DNA from: Rheinheimera hassiensis
Lineage (GTDB): Bacteria; Pseudomonadota; Gammaproteobacteria; Enterobacterales; Alteromonadaceae
Length of the DNA stretch: 64,000 nt
Assembly: GCF_022436675.1 (NCBI RefSeq)
Contig: NZ_JAKUJZ010000002.1
Span: 517,071 to 581,070, forward strand
Direction of reading: 5' to 3'
Shown here one piece after another: positions 1 through 9,704 of this stretch. Position numbers and translations under genes: made by a program. The notes beneath the pieces were generated by a model, which made no database searches, was not told the origin of the DNA, and worked only from the letters and a program-made list of their open reading frames with translations. Within the stretch, counting starts at the first letter, position 1. Each line of letters starts with the position of its first letter.

Positions 1-752
<752 letters not shown>

Positions 753-1805
753 CTAATGCTGGTGGCTTGCGCCAGATTTTAGTAAATCGGCTTTAAGAAC
801 AAAGCTGTTAGCACTGGCATATTCGCTACCAGCCTCCAGCCCGGTGAGCACCTCGATATAGTCATCATCCTCGCGGCCCAGTGTCAGCTTATGTACTTCA
901 AAGCTGTCACCGTGGCGCACAAATACTGCAGGCTGATTATCAATGCGTTGCAGGGCGCTTTTCTTAATTGCAACCGCAACCTTAAGTTCTGCCGTATGGA
1001 TAGCTGCTTTAATATGCATGCCAGGGCGCCAGTAACCGTCGTCATTGTTAATAAGGGCGCGGGCACGGGCGATATGGCCTTCGGTCATTTGTGCTGAGAT
1101 ATAGCTGATCGTGCCGATGGCTGCTTTGGCCTGATGCAAGCTGAAAACACTAACCAGCATATCCGGTTTTAACTGCGCAATATCAGATGGAAAGGCTGAC
1201 AACTCTGCATAAACTTTGCTGTAGTTGGCAATCTCCAGCAGGGGCTCATCGCGGATCAGTTCGCCGTCATTTAAATAGCGCCGGGTAACCACACCGGCCA
1301 GCGGAGCATGCAGCTGATAGGTTTTTAAACTGCTAAGGTTGGTCAGGTTGGCCAATAATTGGCCTTTGCTGACATTATCACCTTGCTTTACCAGCACCTT
1401 ATCCAGCACAGCAGCGTAGGGGGCTTTAACTGCTGCTTGCTGCTCTGGCACCGTGGTGATAACACCATACAGGTGAATTTTTTGTACCAGCGCTGTGGCT
1501 GCTGCCGTTTCAGTGCTGATTTGGTTTAGCGTTAGCATACGCTCGCTGATCTTTAGCGGTGGCTCATCGCTATGTTCATGCTCATCGCCATGTTCATCGT
1601 TGTGTTCGTCACTGTCATCATGCTCGCGGCTATCATCATGTTTATCGTATCGCGAGTCATTCTGTGTCTGGGCGGAGCCATGACTGCTATGTAGCGCTGC
1701 AGCGGCATTTGTCTGTAAACCAAGTAGATTAGTCGCCAACAAAACCAGCCAGATAACAACAGACAAGCGCGGTGTTTTTAATGGTTTTACGGTAAGTTGT
1801 TGCAT
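753..1805 (-). CDS. czcB: CzcB-like periplasmic adaptor of metal RND efflux pump
   Basis: A 350-residue membrane-fusion (HlyD/CzcB) protein that links the inner-membrane pump to the outer-membrane channel. An N-terminal membrane anchor or signal segment (about residues 14-37) is followed by a stretch at about 39-81 very rich in His, Asp and Glu (His at 39, 42, 56, 62, 68, 72, 76 and 78). The barrel-sandwich hybrid region comes next (VKAPYAAVLDKVLVKQGD and HAPLAGVVTRRYLNDGE). The protein ends in ASHQH. Its ATG overlaps the czcC stop by one base (TAATG), implying translational coupling. The His-rich tract is probably a periplasmic metal-binding segment; that role is inferred from composition. 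Confidence 0.92.
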   Translation of the reverse strand: MQQLTVKPLKTPRLSVVIWLVLLATNLLGLQTNAAAALHSSHGSAQTQNDSRYDKHDDSREHDDSDEHNDEHGDEHEHSDEPPLKISERMLTLNQISTETAAATALVQKIHLYGVITTVPEQQAAVKAPYAAVLDKVLVKQGDNVSKGQLLANLTNLSSLKTYQLHAPLAGVVTRRYLNDGELIRDEPLLEIANYSKVYAELSAFPSDIAQLKPDMLVSVFSLHQAKAAIGTISYISAQMTEGHIARARALINNDDGYWRPGMHIKAAIHTAELKVAVAIKKSALQRIDNQPAVFVRHGDSFEVHKLTLGREDDDYIEVLTGLEAGSEYASANSFVLKADLLKSGASHQH

Positions 1806-3130
1806 TATTCATTCTCCATTGCTGGTAATGGCACAGGGCCGGATAACGCCATCGGTTGTCCCGTCAGGCGTTCCAGCTCAAGTAAGATCAGATGAAAGCG
1901 GCTCTGGCTTTCAAGCAGCTCCAGGTTGGCTTGCGCCAGTTCTTCATCAGCGGCCAACACACTGAGTAAATCAATCTGGCCTTGCTGATAGCCTGCGGTG
2001 CTGGTTGTCAGCAAATGCCCGGCTTGTGGCAGCAGTTGGTTGGCAATAGCCGCTATGACCGAGCGCAAGGTGTTTAGCTGCAGCAGGTAATGCTTTAGCA
2101 ACAAGTTCAGCTCGGTATGGTTAAGCTGCTGTTGTGTTGCTGCCAGTTCCTGCTCTGCCTGTGCTGTCAGCCGGCTAGATTTGCTGGTGGCAGCACTGTA
2201 TAGCGGCATACTGAACCCCAATACCAGCGAGGTATCGTTCTGGGCTTCATTACGCTTTACCCCGGCAGATAAGGTGATATCGGCTTTGCTGTCAGCTTCG
2301 GCTTGCTGCAAGCGGCTTTGGGCTAACCGTTGCCGGGTAAGGTAGCGGTTGGTCAGTGGGCTGCGTTGCAGACGGGTTTGCAGTTCGGCTAACCCCGGTA
2401 GCAGGGGCAGGGTAGAGAGGTTACCTGTTACGGCGCTAAAATCAGGCTCGGCATTCCAGCGCGCCGCCAGCTGATAACGTTGCAGCTCAAGCTGTTGATC
2501 TAATGTTGTTAGTGCAATCTTGCTACGCAACAGTTTCAGCTTAATGCGGCTGATATCTGCTTCATGCAGGTTGCTGGCTTTGCTGCGCTCCAGTGCGGTG
2601 TTAAGCAAAGCTGTTTCGCGGCCAATTTTTTGCTCTGTCAGTAGCCTTTGCTGCTGCAAATGCAGTAGCTGAATATATTGCCCGGTAGTATCCGCCAGCA
2701 CATCAAGGCGGACTAATTCGTAGTCATCTTGCTGCAACTGAGACTGCCAGCCGGCAACATCGAGCCTGCGCTGGCGTTTACTGCCCAGTTCAATCTGCTG
2801 GCTTAAACTTAACGTCAGTTCAGCACCGGCCAGGCCTCGGTTGTCGCCACTGCCGAGAATATTTTCAACCGCAACATTCAGTTGTGGTACAGGGCGGTTG
2901 CCTGCCTGTAACAGGTTAGCTTCGGCAATTCGTTGTTGATAAGGATAGGCTTGCAGCACTGAGCTGCGCTGCAATGTGTGTTGTAATGCCTGTTGCAATG
3001 ACAACGGTTCGGCATTTGCATTCAGTTCAGCGTTTGCGCTTAGCCCGGCGTTTGCGCTTATTTCTGCGTTTGCACTTAGGCAATAGCCGGTAACTGCCAG
3101 CAAGATGGGCAGCGTAAATCTCATACACAT
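1805..3130 (-). CDS. czcC: CzcC-like outer-membrane efflux protein (TolC family)
   Basis: A 441-residue outer-membrane factor that forms the exit duct of the metal pump. It has an N-terminal signal sequence ending near residue 18-22 and two long coiled-coil, Gln/Leu-rich halves typical of the TolC/CzcC family (ASNLHEADISRIKLKLLRSK and GYQQGQIDLLSVLAADEEL). The mature N-terminus consists of four copies of a six-residue SANAEI-like repeat (residues 19-42), described separately. AGGAG lies at good spacing before the chosen ATG. It is the first gene of the czcCBA set and follows the small His-rich gene by 45 bp. Confidence 0.9.
   Translation of the reverse strand: MCMRFTLPILLAVTGYCLSANAEISANAGLSANAELNANAEPLSLQQALQHTLQRSSVLQAYPYQQRIAEANLLQAGNRPVPQLNVAVENILGSGDNRGLAGAELTLSLSQQIELGSKRQRRLDVAGWQSQLQQDDYELVRLDVLADTTGQYIQLLHLQQQRLLTEQKIGRETALLNTALERSKASNLHEADISRIKLKLLRSKIALTTLDQQLELQRYQLAARWNAEPDFSAVTGNLSTLPLLPGLAELQTRLQRSPLTNRYLTRQRLAQSRLQQAEADSKADITLSAGVKRNEAQNDTSLVLGFSMPLYSAATSKSSRLTAQAEQELAATQQQLNHTELNLLLKHYLLQLNTLRSVIAAIANQLLPQAGHLLTTSTAGYQQGQIDLLSVLAADEELAQANLELLESQSRFHLILLELERLTGQPMALSGPVPLPAMENE
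3005..3076 (-). repeat. Four tandem 18-bp repeats inside czcC
   Basis: Four head-to-tail 18-base units encode SANAEI, SANAGL, SANAEL and NANAEP, directly after the hydrophobic part of the signal peptide of the CzcC-like protein. The units are in frame and similar at DNA level (variants of a core complementary to TCAGCAAACGCAGAA). They may set the length of the exported N-terminal linker and could change copy number by slippage. The repeat structure is seen directly; any function is inference. Confidence 0.8.
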
Positions 3131-3175
3131 AGGTATGCTCCTGTTAGTTCAAATTAAAGTGAAAAACGAACAGGA

Positions 3176-3517
3176 TTAAACGTTAGGAGGCGGTACCGGA
3201 GGGCTGTAACTGATGGTTTGGCAACTGCGGTTTGTGCCGGTGATGGCAACGCTGCTGAAATTAAGCAGCTCAACACCCTGTAAAAAGGCAATATGACAAC
3301 TTACATGCGCATGCGGGCTGTGCTGATCTGTATCATCGCTGTGGTTGTTGTCGCTGAGGTTTGTATTACTGAGTTTGCTGTCGGTATGATTATCGGTCAG
3401 GTTGGTATAGGAGTGAGTATGATCCGGCAAATGCACAACCATAGCATCGCACGCCACGACAGCGTGGTTCAGCATGATTGCCAGCAGAATAATCAAACCT
3501 ATGGTTTTGCGCAGCAT
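3176..3517 (-). CDS. Small His-rich exported protein, CzcI-like
   Basis: A 113-residue protein heading the metal-efflux operon. The start chosen is the ATG at 3517, preceded by GAGGGT, rather than an upstream ATG at 3577; from it the protein begins with a clear signal peptide (MLRKTIGLIILLAIMLNHAV). The remainder is full of His, Asp and Asn with Cys residues (VACDAM, HTHSYTN, HSPHAHVSCH). Small periplasmic His/Cys proteins of the CzcI type commonly precede czcCBA and are thought to bind metal or modulate expression. Membership of that family is inferred from size, composition and position, not from a specific motif. Confidence 0.65.
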   Translation of the reverse strand: MLRKTIGLIILLAIMLNHAVVACDAMVVHLPDHTHSYTNLTDNHTDSKLSNTNLSDNNHSDDTDQHSPHAHVSCHIAFLQGVELLNFSSVAITGTNRSCQTISYSPPVPPPNV

Positions 3518-3615
3518 AACACCCTCAATAACAAGGTGTTCATAGTAGCGTGTTGTTGCGCTATCAACAAGCGCCACGTGGCCTTAGCTTTCACGGTACT
3601 TGCCGGCGCTGTGGT

Positions 3616-4551
3616 CTAGCGATATTTTCGCTGGGCTTTACGCTTACGCTCAGCTTCACGTTCGGCTTTTTCTTTAGCTTTAGCGCCTTCTTCAGCTTTG
3701 GCGTCAATTTGTTCCTGGCTGACCATTTCCGGTGTTTCCAGGGTTATCGGGCCCAGATTGCCAGCGCGCAGTTCAGTAATTAATATGCTGCCGGCTTTTT
3801 CCAAATCCACGATCCCGCCTTTGCGCATTGCGCCGCGTTTAACACCAATGGCATCCATCAGGGCTAAATCGTTTTCTGGCAGTTCGGTTAAGCCAAAACG
3901 TTGCATTACTGCCTGAGGGTAGGTTTTTAACAGATAATCGGCAGCAAACATGGCTATATCGGCATAATCAAACACGGTATCTTTTATTGCGCCGGTAACC
4001 GCTAAGCGATAACCACAGGTAGGCGGGCTGAGCTTGGGCCATAAAAAGCCCGGTGTGTCGGTTAAAATAACATTATTTTCCAGCTTAATGCGCTGCTGCA
4101 TTTTTGTCACGCCGGCTTCGTTACCTGTTTTGGCAATGGTACGCCCGGCAAGGGTATTAATTAAGGTCGATTTACCGACGTTAGGAATACCCATTATCAT
4201 TGCCCGTGCTGCACGGATATCCAGATTACGCTCTGGCAGCATGTCGTTACACAGTTGCAGCAACGCCCTGATTTGCTCCGGGTTTTGCTGGCTGATCGGA
4301 ATAGCTTTTACGCCGGCCTGTTGCTCAAAATGTTCAACCCAGCGCCGGGTTAGTACCGGATCGGCTAAATCGGCTTTGTTCAGCACTTTAATGCAGGGCG
4401 TGTTACCACGTAACTGTGGCACCAAAGGGTTTTCGCTGGAGAAGGGAATTCGGGCATCGAGCATTTCGATAATTATATCGACCTGCGGCATCACTTCAGC
4501 GATTTCTTTACGGGCTTTGTGCATATGGCCCGGGAACCAGTTAATAGACAT
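3616..4551 (-). CDS. rbgA: Ribosome biogenesis GTPase YlqF/RbgA family
   Basis: A 311-residue circularly permuted GTPase. G4 (NKAD, near residue 58) comes before G1 (GIPNVGKST, near 121) and G3 (DTPGF, near 165), the order expected of the YlqF/YawG family. The N-terminus MSINWFPGHMHKARKEI is the family hallmark. The family helps late assembly of the large ribosomal subunit. The C-terminus is a highly charged Ala/Glu/Lys/Arg tail (about residues 280-311) that probably binds rRNA. It appears to be a single-gene unit: an intrinsic terminator at 4604-4628 ends the transcript of the gene upstream. Confidence 0.9.
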   Translation of the reverse strand: MSINWFPGHMHKARKEIAEVMPQVDIIIEMLDARIPFSSENPLVPQLRGNTPCIKVLNKADLADPVLTRRWVEHFEQQAGVKAIPISQQNPEQIRALLQLCNDMLPERNLDIRAARAMIMGIPNVGKSTLINTLAGRTIAKTGNEAGVTKMQQRIKLENNVILTDTPGFLWPKLSPPTCGYRLAVTGAIKDTVFDYADIAMFAADYLLKTYPQAVMQRFGLTELPENDLALMDAIGVKRGAMRKGGIVDLEKAGSILITELRAGNLGPITLETPEMVSQEQIDAKAEEGAKAKEKAEREAERKRKAQRKYR

Positions 4552-4603
4552 CCGTTACAACCTTAAAATAGCAAATGGCAGGCAGTGGCAGCCATATAGC
4601 AAA

Positions 4604-4628
4604 AGCACCCACTGTTTTAGTGGGCGCT
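4604..4628 (-). terminator. Intrinsic terminator after the 93-residue membrane protein gene
   Basis: Read on the minus strand, AGCGCCCACT and AGTGGGTGCT form a hairpin with one mismatch around a five-base loop, followed by TTTGCT. It lies 46 bp beyond the stop of the gene at 4675-4956 and just before the GTPase gene. The U-run is short, so efficiency is uncertain. Confidence 0.6.
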
Positions 4629-4674
4629 GCTATGATAGCGCAAAATGAATAGCTCAAAAATGGTAAAAGCTATG

Positions 4675-4956
4675 TTAGTGCAGTACGAACTGATAAAAAC
4701 TCAGCACAGAAAGTGGTGCCAGCAGGGCTGAATAACAGGCAACACCGGGCAACTTAACAATGCCAAGGTTGCGAAATAACAATAATAGCTGGTACAGCCC
4801 CAGCAAAGGCGGCACTAGTGTTATCCAGACAGTACCGGCCAGAGAAGGAAACAACCAGCTTAAAGCTGGTGCGCAACTGCTGGCAACAACCAGTAATGCC
4901 ACTAACAGTAAGTAGTGCTTGGCACTAAATTCCGGTAAAGGGCTCAGATTTTCCAT
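4675..4956 (-). CDS. Small membrane protein of unknown function
   Basis: A 93-residue hydrophobic protein with about three predicted transmembrane segments (near residues 14-31, 38-60 and 68-90). I do not recognise a family. It stands alone between csiV and the YlqF-type GTPase and has its own downstream terminator. The upstream 170 bp (4957-5126) are A/T-rich and contain no other gene that I can support. Confidence 0.55.
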   Translation of the reverse strand: MENLSPLPEFSAKHYLLLVALLVVASSCAPALSWLFPSLAGTVWITLVPPLLGLYQLLLLFRNLGIVKLPGVACYSALLAPLSVLSFYQFVLH

Positions 4957-5126
4957 TTTGCTCTGTAATATTTCAGGTTGGTATAGGTACTATAGAAAAA
5001 CAATTTGTTATATACCCGCACTGTTTTGTTTAAATATGTAATACGGTCGCAAGCTTAGGCATTTACGCCTGCTTTAGCAATACATTTGTAGCAATTTTTT
5101 TACTATAGAGGCCCGTTTGCCTGGCA

Positions 5127-6176
5127 TTATTCCGCAGCGGGAGGATCAAACCGGCGGATCTGCAAAATAATGCCTAGGTGAGGGTGGTCCAGATAATGTA
5201 TCTCACCGCTGATCACCCGCCGGCTCTGCCGCACATAAACGGTATTTAGCTTATCTGCCGACGGAATACGCAGATTAAATTCGGTGTTAACAAATAAATA
5301 GTGATCCAGATGTAGCTTAAATAAGCCATCAAGCTGCCACACCTGGTCCGGTAAGCTACTGAGGCTTTGTTGCTCTGGCGCAATGGCTGGCAGTTGCTCA
5401 CCAGCAGGTGGCGGTAGTTGGCTGTTAGCACTAAGTTGTTGTAGCAATGTATCAATTTGGCTTAGCAGTTGGGTATCGCTGCCAGTGTCGGTCAGGGAAT
5501 AGCTTGGCGTGTTGCTGGTTAACGCGGCATCAGCAGTTGCTACTAGCGAATTGCGTGGCTGGCCCCAGTAGTCGAATTGTTGCGAGAAGTTTTTTCCGGC
5601 AAACCAGCGGCTGGCTATGGCGCGCCGCTCTGTTACCGGGGCCTGGCGCCAACTGGTGTGCAGTAGCAGTGACATGCCGGCCTGACGGTTAATTTTTTGG
5701 GCAATATCGCGCAGCTGCAGAGCGCTGTCATCAGCCAGATAAGGCGTATTCTGATGCTCGCCACGGCCGGTAATAGAGGCTGGCAGTTGTAACGGATAGG
5801 CTACTTTATTAATGGTATTACGTGGTTGAAACAGGTTGTATTGTTGCCACGGTTTTACTTGCGGCTCAAAAATACACATTGTTTGTGAGCGCAGCGGCAT
5901 TAGCTTAAATTCGCTGGCAAAGCCGGTATCCTGTGGGCACAGCGGCAGTTCAGACAGTAAATTGGCGATGTCTGGCTGATAGCGCGGGGTTAACAAATCA
6001 TAAGCACGGCCGGGTTTAATCGCTTTAACGCTGTCGCCAAAGGTTTCCTGGATCGCTGCACCGGGTGTCTGGCTGAACACCAGCATTTCCACCTCAAACC
6101 AGCGTTGTTGCTGAGCGCTTAGCGGGCTAGTTAGTAAAACACTGCTTAACAGGCAATACTTCAGGGCTTTAATCAT
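5127..6176 (-). CDS. csiV: CsiV family periplasmic protein
   Basis: A 349-residue exported protein with a cleavable signal (MIKALKYCLLSSVLLTSPLSA, cut before QQQRWFEVE). The start of the mature protein, RWFEVEMLVFSQ, is the recognisable CsiV hallmark. The C-terminal part carries FKLHLDHYLFVNTEFNLRIP and EIHYLDHPHLGIILQI. In Vibrio cholerae CsiV activates the peptidoglycan synthase PBP1a. Its ATG overlaps the mfd stop by 4 bp (ATGA), and the mfd-csiV order is shared with vibrios and shewanellae, which supports the call. Confidence 0.85.
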   Translation of the reverse strand: MIKALKYCLLSSVLLTSPLSAQQQRWFEVEMLVFSQTPGAAIQETFGDSVKAIKPGRAYDLLTPRYQPDIANLLSELPLCPQDTGFASEFKLMPLRSQTMCIFEPQVKPWQQYNLFQPRNTINKVAYPLQLPASITGRGEHQNTPYLADDSALQLRDIAQKINRQAGMSLLLHTSWRQAPVTERRAIASRWFAGKNFSQQFDYWGQPRNSLVATADAALTSNTPSYSLTDTGSDTQLLSQIDTLLQQLSANSQLPPPAGEQLPAIAPEQQSLSSLPDQVWQLDGLFKLHLDHYLFVNTEFNLRIPSADKLNTVYVRQSRRVISGEIHYLDHPHLGIILQIRRFDPPAAE

Positions 6177-9100
6177 TTGCTTACCTTATGTCGGGCAAAG
6201 TCAGACAGCATGTTTTCTATCAGGCTTAAACGTGCTTTGCTGTCATCTGTATTAATACTAAACCGCAGTTTCTGGCCGCCTTCAAGCTTGAAAATGCGCG
6301 ACTGCTTTTGGATAAGTTCGATAATATAGCCGGGTGATACGGCGGTTCTGTCGCTGAATTCTATCACACCGCCTTTATTACTGGCTTCAATGCGGCGAAT
6401 ACCCAGCAGCTCTGCCTGTAGTTTAAACTCAGACAATGCTACCAGATTTTTTGCCGCATCGGGCAGTAAACCGAAGCGGTCAATCAGTTCTACCTGTACT
6501 TCATCCAGCTCGTCGGTACTGCGGGCAGATGCCAGCTTTTTATAGCAGGATAACCGCAGGTTTACATCGGGTATGTAGCTGTCTGGCAATAAGGCCGGGA
6601 TACGCAATTCAATCTCCGTTTGCTGGCTTAGCATGGCATCCAGGCTGGGCTCACGGCCATTTTTTAGCGCATTAACCGCTTGTTCCAGCATATCCATATA
6701 CAGGCTAAAGCCCACAGATTCAATCTGGCCGCTTTGTTCATCGCCCAGCAGTTCGCCAGCGCCACGAATTTCCAGATCATGTGTTGCCAGCGCAAAGCCG
6801 GCGCCTAAATCTTCCAGGCTGGCGATTGCCTCCAGGCGTTTTTCGGCATCTTTGGTTAAGCGTTTTGGCGGTGGCGTGAGTAAATAGGCATAAGCTTGAT
6901 GGTGTGAGCGGCCAACCCGGCCCCGTAGCTGATGCAACTGTGCCAGGCCGAAATTATCCGCCCGGTTAATGATAATGGTATTGGCGGTAGGCACGTCGAT
7001 ACCGGTTTCAATAATGGTAGAGCAGAGTAAGACGTTAAAACGCTGATGGTAAAAATCAGACATGATTTGTTCAAGTTCGCGCTCACGCATCTGGCCATGT
7101 GCTATACCGATCAGCGCCTCTGGCAGTAGCTCAGCTAAATCGGCAGCGGCTTTTTCAATGCTGGCTACGTCGTTATGCAGAAAATACACCTGGCCGCCGC
7201 GCAGAATTTCGCGCATTACTGCTTCCCGGATCAAGCCGCTTTCGTACTGGCGCACAAAGGTTTTTACGGCCAGGCGCCGCGCCGGTGGCGTGGCAATAAT
7301 GGATAAATCCCGCATACCCGACATCGACATATTCAGCGTACGCGGAATAGGCGTGGCCGTTAGCGTAAGAATATCGATATCTGCGCGCAGTGCTTTGATT
7401 TTTTCTTTCTGGCGTACACCAAAGCGGTGCTCTTCATCTACAATCAGCAGGCCCAGATCATGCAGTTTTATATCGTCCTGCAACAATTTGTGGGTGCCAA
7501 TCAGAATATCCACTTTGCCATTTTTCACATCGGCCAGAATGGCTTTTTGCTCTTTTGCGCTGACAAAGCGTGATAATACTTCTACCCGTACCGGCCAATT
7601 AGCAAAACGGTCTTTAAAGTTTTCAAAGTGTTGCTGCGCCAGCAGTGTAGTGGGTACCAGAATAGCCACCTGTTTGCCGTCGTTCACCGCCACGAAGGCA
7701 CCACGCATGGCCACTTCGGTTTTACCAAAACCAACATCACCACATACCAGCCGGTCCATCGGTTGCGGGCTTTGCATATCACGCAGCACGGCATCGATGG
7801 CATCTTGCTGATCGGCGGTTTCTTCAAACGGGAAGCTGTCAGCAAAAGACAGATACTGCTGTTCATCTAAAGCAAAGGCGTAGCCTTTATGCGCAGCACG
7901 CTGAGCATAAACATCGAGTAACTCTGCAGCCACATCACGCACTTTTTCGGCGGCTTTACGGCGGGATTTTTCCCAGGTGTCATTACCCAGCTTATGCAGC
8001 GGTGCATGCTCGGCGTCACTGCCACTGTAGCGGCTGAGTAAATGTAAAGAGGTAACCGGCACATACAACTTGCTGCTACCGGAATATTCAATGGTAACAA
8101 ATTCGGCGCTGATACCGGCGGCATCAAGCAATTGCAAGCCCTGATAACGGCCAATACCGTGTTGTAAGTGTACTACCGGCTGGCCAATGCTCAGCTCAGC
8201 CAGATTGCGGATAACGGTATCGCTGGATACCTGCTGGCTGCGCTTTCGCCGCCGGCGCTGGCTAATCTTTTGGCCAAACAGCTCGTTTTCGCTTACCAGT
8301 GCCAGTGGTTTTGCCCGGCGCAGCAATACACCTTGCTCCAATGCGCCTACCACTATGCCTAAATCGTCGCTGCTGCGGCTAAAGGCATTAAGATCATCAA
8401 ATTGTGATACATGCACCCCGGCTTTATGCAGCAGTTGCAGCAGGCTTTCGCGCCGGCCTTCACTTTCAACAAAAAATACCAGCTGGCCCTGTTGCTGCTT
8501 TAACTGCAGAATAAACTCTTGCAAAGCCTGCAGCGGGTTTTTTAACTGGTGATTCACGCTTAAATCGGGCAGGGTTTCTGCTGCTGCATTGGCGCTACCG
8601 GCTTTGGCGGGCAGTGGTGCAATACTTAAACGGATACGGCCATAGCTTTTTAAGCTGGCAAACAGCTGGTCGGTACTCAGATACAGCTGTGCCGGTGGCA
8701 GTATTGGCCGCAGTAAATCAATGGCGCGGTCGTCAAAGCGGCGCTTTAGCTCCTGCCAGAATTTATCGGCGCTATGCTCGGTGTCTCCCAATAGCAGGCA
8801 GCGGCTGTTTTCCGGTAAATAATCAAATAAAGTGGCAGTTTTTTCGGTAAATAGCGGCAGGTAATATTCAATACCCGCCGGTAACATGCCCTGGCTAACC
8901 TGCTGGTATAACGACTCTTTTTCGTTTCTGGCGTTAAAGCGTTCACGGTACGCCATGCGAAAGCGTTCTATTGCTGCCTGATCGGTTGGAAACTCGCGCG
9001 CTGGCAGCAGTTCTATAGCCTCTACGGCTTGCAGGCTACGCTGGTTATCCGGGTCAAAGGTGCGAATACCATCTACGTCGTTGTCAAAAAAGTCGATGCG

Positions 9101-9649
9101 ATAGGGGACGTTGGCGCCCATCGGGTATAAATCTAATATTGAACCGCGGGCTGAAAACTCGCCGTGCTCCATCACCTGTTCAACACTGCGATAACCGACA
9201 GCTGCCAGTTGGCGTTTTAACGCGGCTAAATCAGCTTGCTGGCCTTTTTTAATCAGAAAACTGTTTTGTTCGAGAAAATCACGGTGGCAAATACGTAACA
9301 GCAGTGTACTAACCGGCACTATCACCAAACCATGCGTCAGGCGTGGTAACTGATACAGCGTTTTCAGCCGCTGCGATACGATATCCTGATGCGGCGAAAA
9401 TATGTCGTACGGCAGAGTTTCCCAATCGGGCAGCGTAAGCAGCGGGCAGTCTTGCTGCTGATAAAACACGCCCAGTTCCTGCTCCAGTTTTAATGCAGTT
9501 GGCGTGTCGGGTACAACCAACAGGTACAAGGCCGGTTGTTGTGTAATCAGTTGCGCCAGTGCCAGTGGCAGGGCTGCGCCTTGTAAATTGCCCCAGTGTA
9601 GCTGATCCTGGGCATGTTTAAGCTGTGGCAGAGAAGAGATCAGATCCAT
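6173..9649 (-). CDS. mfd: Transcription-repair coupling factor Mfd
   Basis: An 1158-residue ATP-dependent translocase that removes stalled RNA polymerase and recruits UvrA; the length is close to the E. coli protein. Visible parts are the UvrB-like N-terminal modules (LPDWETLPYDIFSPH), the RNA-polymerase-interacting domain beginning near PVVHLQHGIGRYQGL, and a superfamily 2 helicase core. The core has Walker A GDVGFGKT (about 637-644) and Walker B DEEH (about 738-741), then the LRGRVGRS motif and a TRCF C-terminal domain. It is co-transcribed with csiV. The gene looks intact and ordinary. Confidence 0.98.
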   Translation of the reverse strand: MDLISSLPQLKHAQDQLHWGNLQGAALPLALAQLITQQPALYLLVVPDTPTALKLEQELGVFYQQQDCPLLTLPDWETLPYDIFSPHQDIVSQRLKTLYQLPRLTHGLVIVPVSTLLLRICHRDFLEQNSFLIKKGQQADLAALKRQLAAVGYRSVEQVMEHGEFSARGSILDLYPMGANVPYRIDFFDNDVDGIRTFDPDNQRSLQAVEAIELLPAREFPTDQAAIERFRMAYRERFNARNEKESLYQQVSQGMLPAGIEYYLPLFTEKTATLFDYLPENSRCLLLGDTEHSADKFWQELKRRFDDRAIDLLRPILPPAQLYLSTDQLFASLKSYGRIRLSIAPLPAKAGSANAAAETLPDLSVNHQLKNPLQALQEFILQLKQQQGQLVFFVESEGRRESLLQLLHKAGVHVSQFDDLNAFSRSSDDLGIVVGALEQGVLLRRAKPLALVSENELFGQKISQRRRRKRSQQVSSDTVIRNLAELSIGQPVVHLQHGIGRYQGLQLLDAAGISAEFVTIEYSGSSKLYVPVTSLHLLSRYSGSDAEHAPLHKLGNDTWEKSRRKAAEKVRDVAAELLDVYAQRAAHKGYAFALDEQQYLSFADSFPFEETADQQDAIDAVLRDMQSPQPMDRLVCGDVGFGKTEVAMRGAFVAVNDGKQVAILVPTTLLAQQHFENFKDRFANWPVRVEVLSRFVSAKEQKAILADVKNGKVDILIGTHKLLQDDIKLHDLGLLIVDEEHRFGVRQKEKIKALRADIDILTLTATPIPRTLNMSMSGMRDLSIIATPPARRLAVKTFVRQYESGLIREAVMREILRGGQVYFLHNDVASIEKAAADLAELLPEALIGIAHGQMRERELEQIMSDFYHQRFNVLLCSTIIETGIDVPTANTIIINRADNFGLAQLHQLRGRVGRSHHQAYAYLLTPPPKRLTKDAEKRLEAIASLEDLGAGFALATHDLEIRGAGELLGDEQSGQIESVGFSLYMDMLEQAVNALKNGREPSLDAMLSQQTEIELRIPALLPDSYIPDVNLRLSCYKKLASARSTDELDEVQVELIDRFGLLPDAAKNLVALSEFKLQAELLGIRRIEASNKGGVIEFSDRTAVSPGYIIELIQKQSRIFKLEGGQKLRFSINTDDSKARLSLIENMLSDFARHKVSK

Positions 9650-9704
9650 TAAAACGACGAAGCCTTACAAAAAATGAAATAGGGTTACAGTGCTGACAGC
9701 GCTC

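Noticed and set aside
3005..3076. Tandem repeat as a possible CRISPR
   Set aside because: The units are contiguous with no spacers, are only 18 bp long and encode protein in frame.
4034..4648. 204-codon plus-strand frame opposite the YlqF-type GTPase gene
   Set aside because: It is fully antisense to a conserved GTPase, has no ribosome-binding site or family resemblance, and runs through a terminator hairpin.
7062..7811. Long plus-strand open frame of 249 codons opposite mfd
   Set aside because: It is antisense to the conserved Mfd helicase core and its Ser/Arg-rich translation has no recognisable motif; it is a codon-usage shadow.
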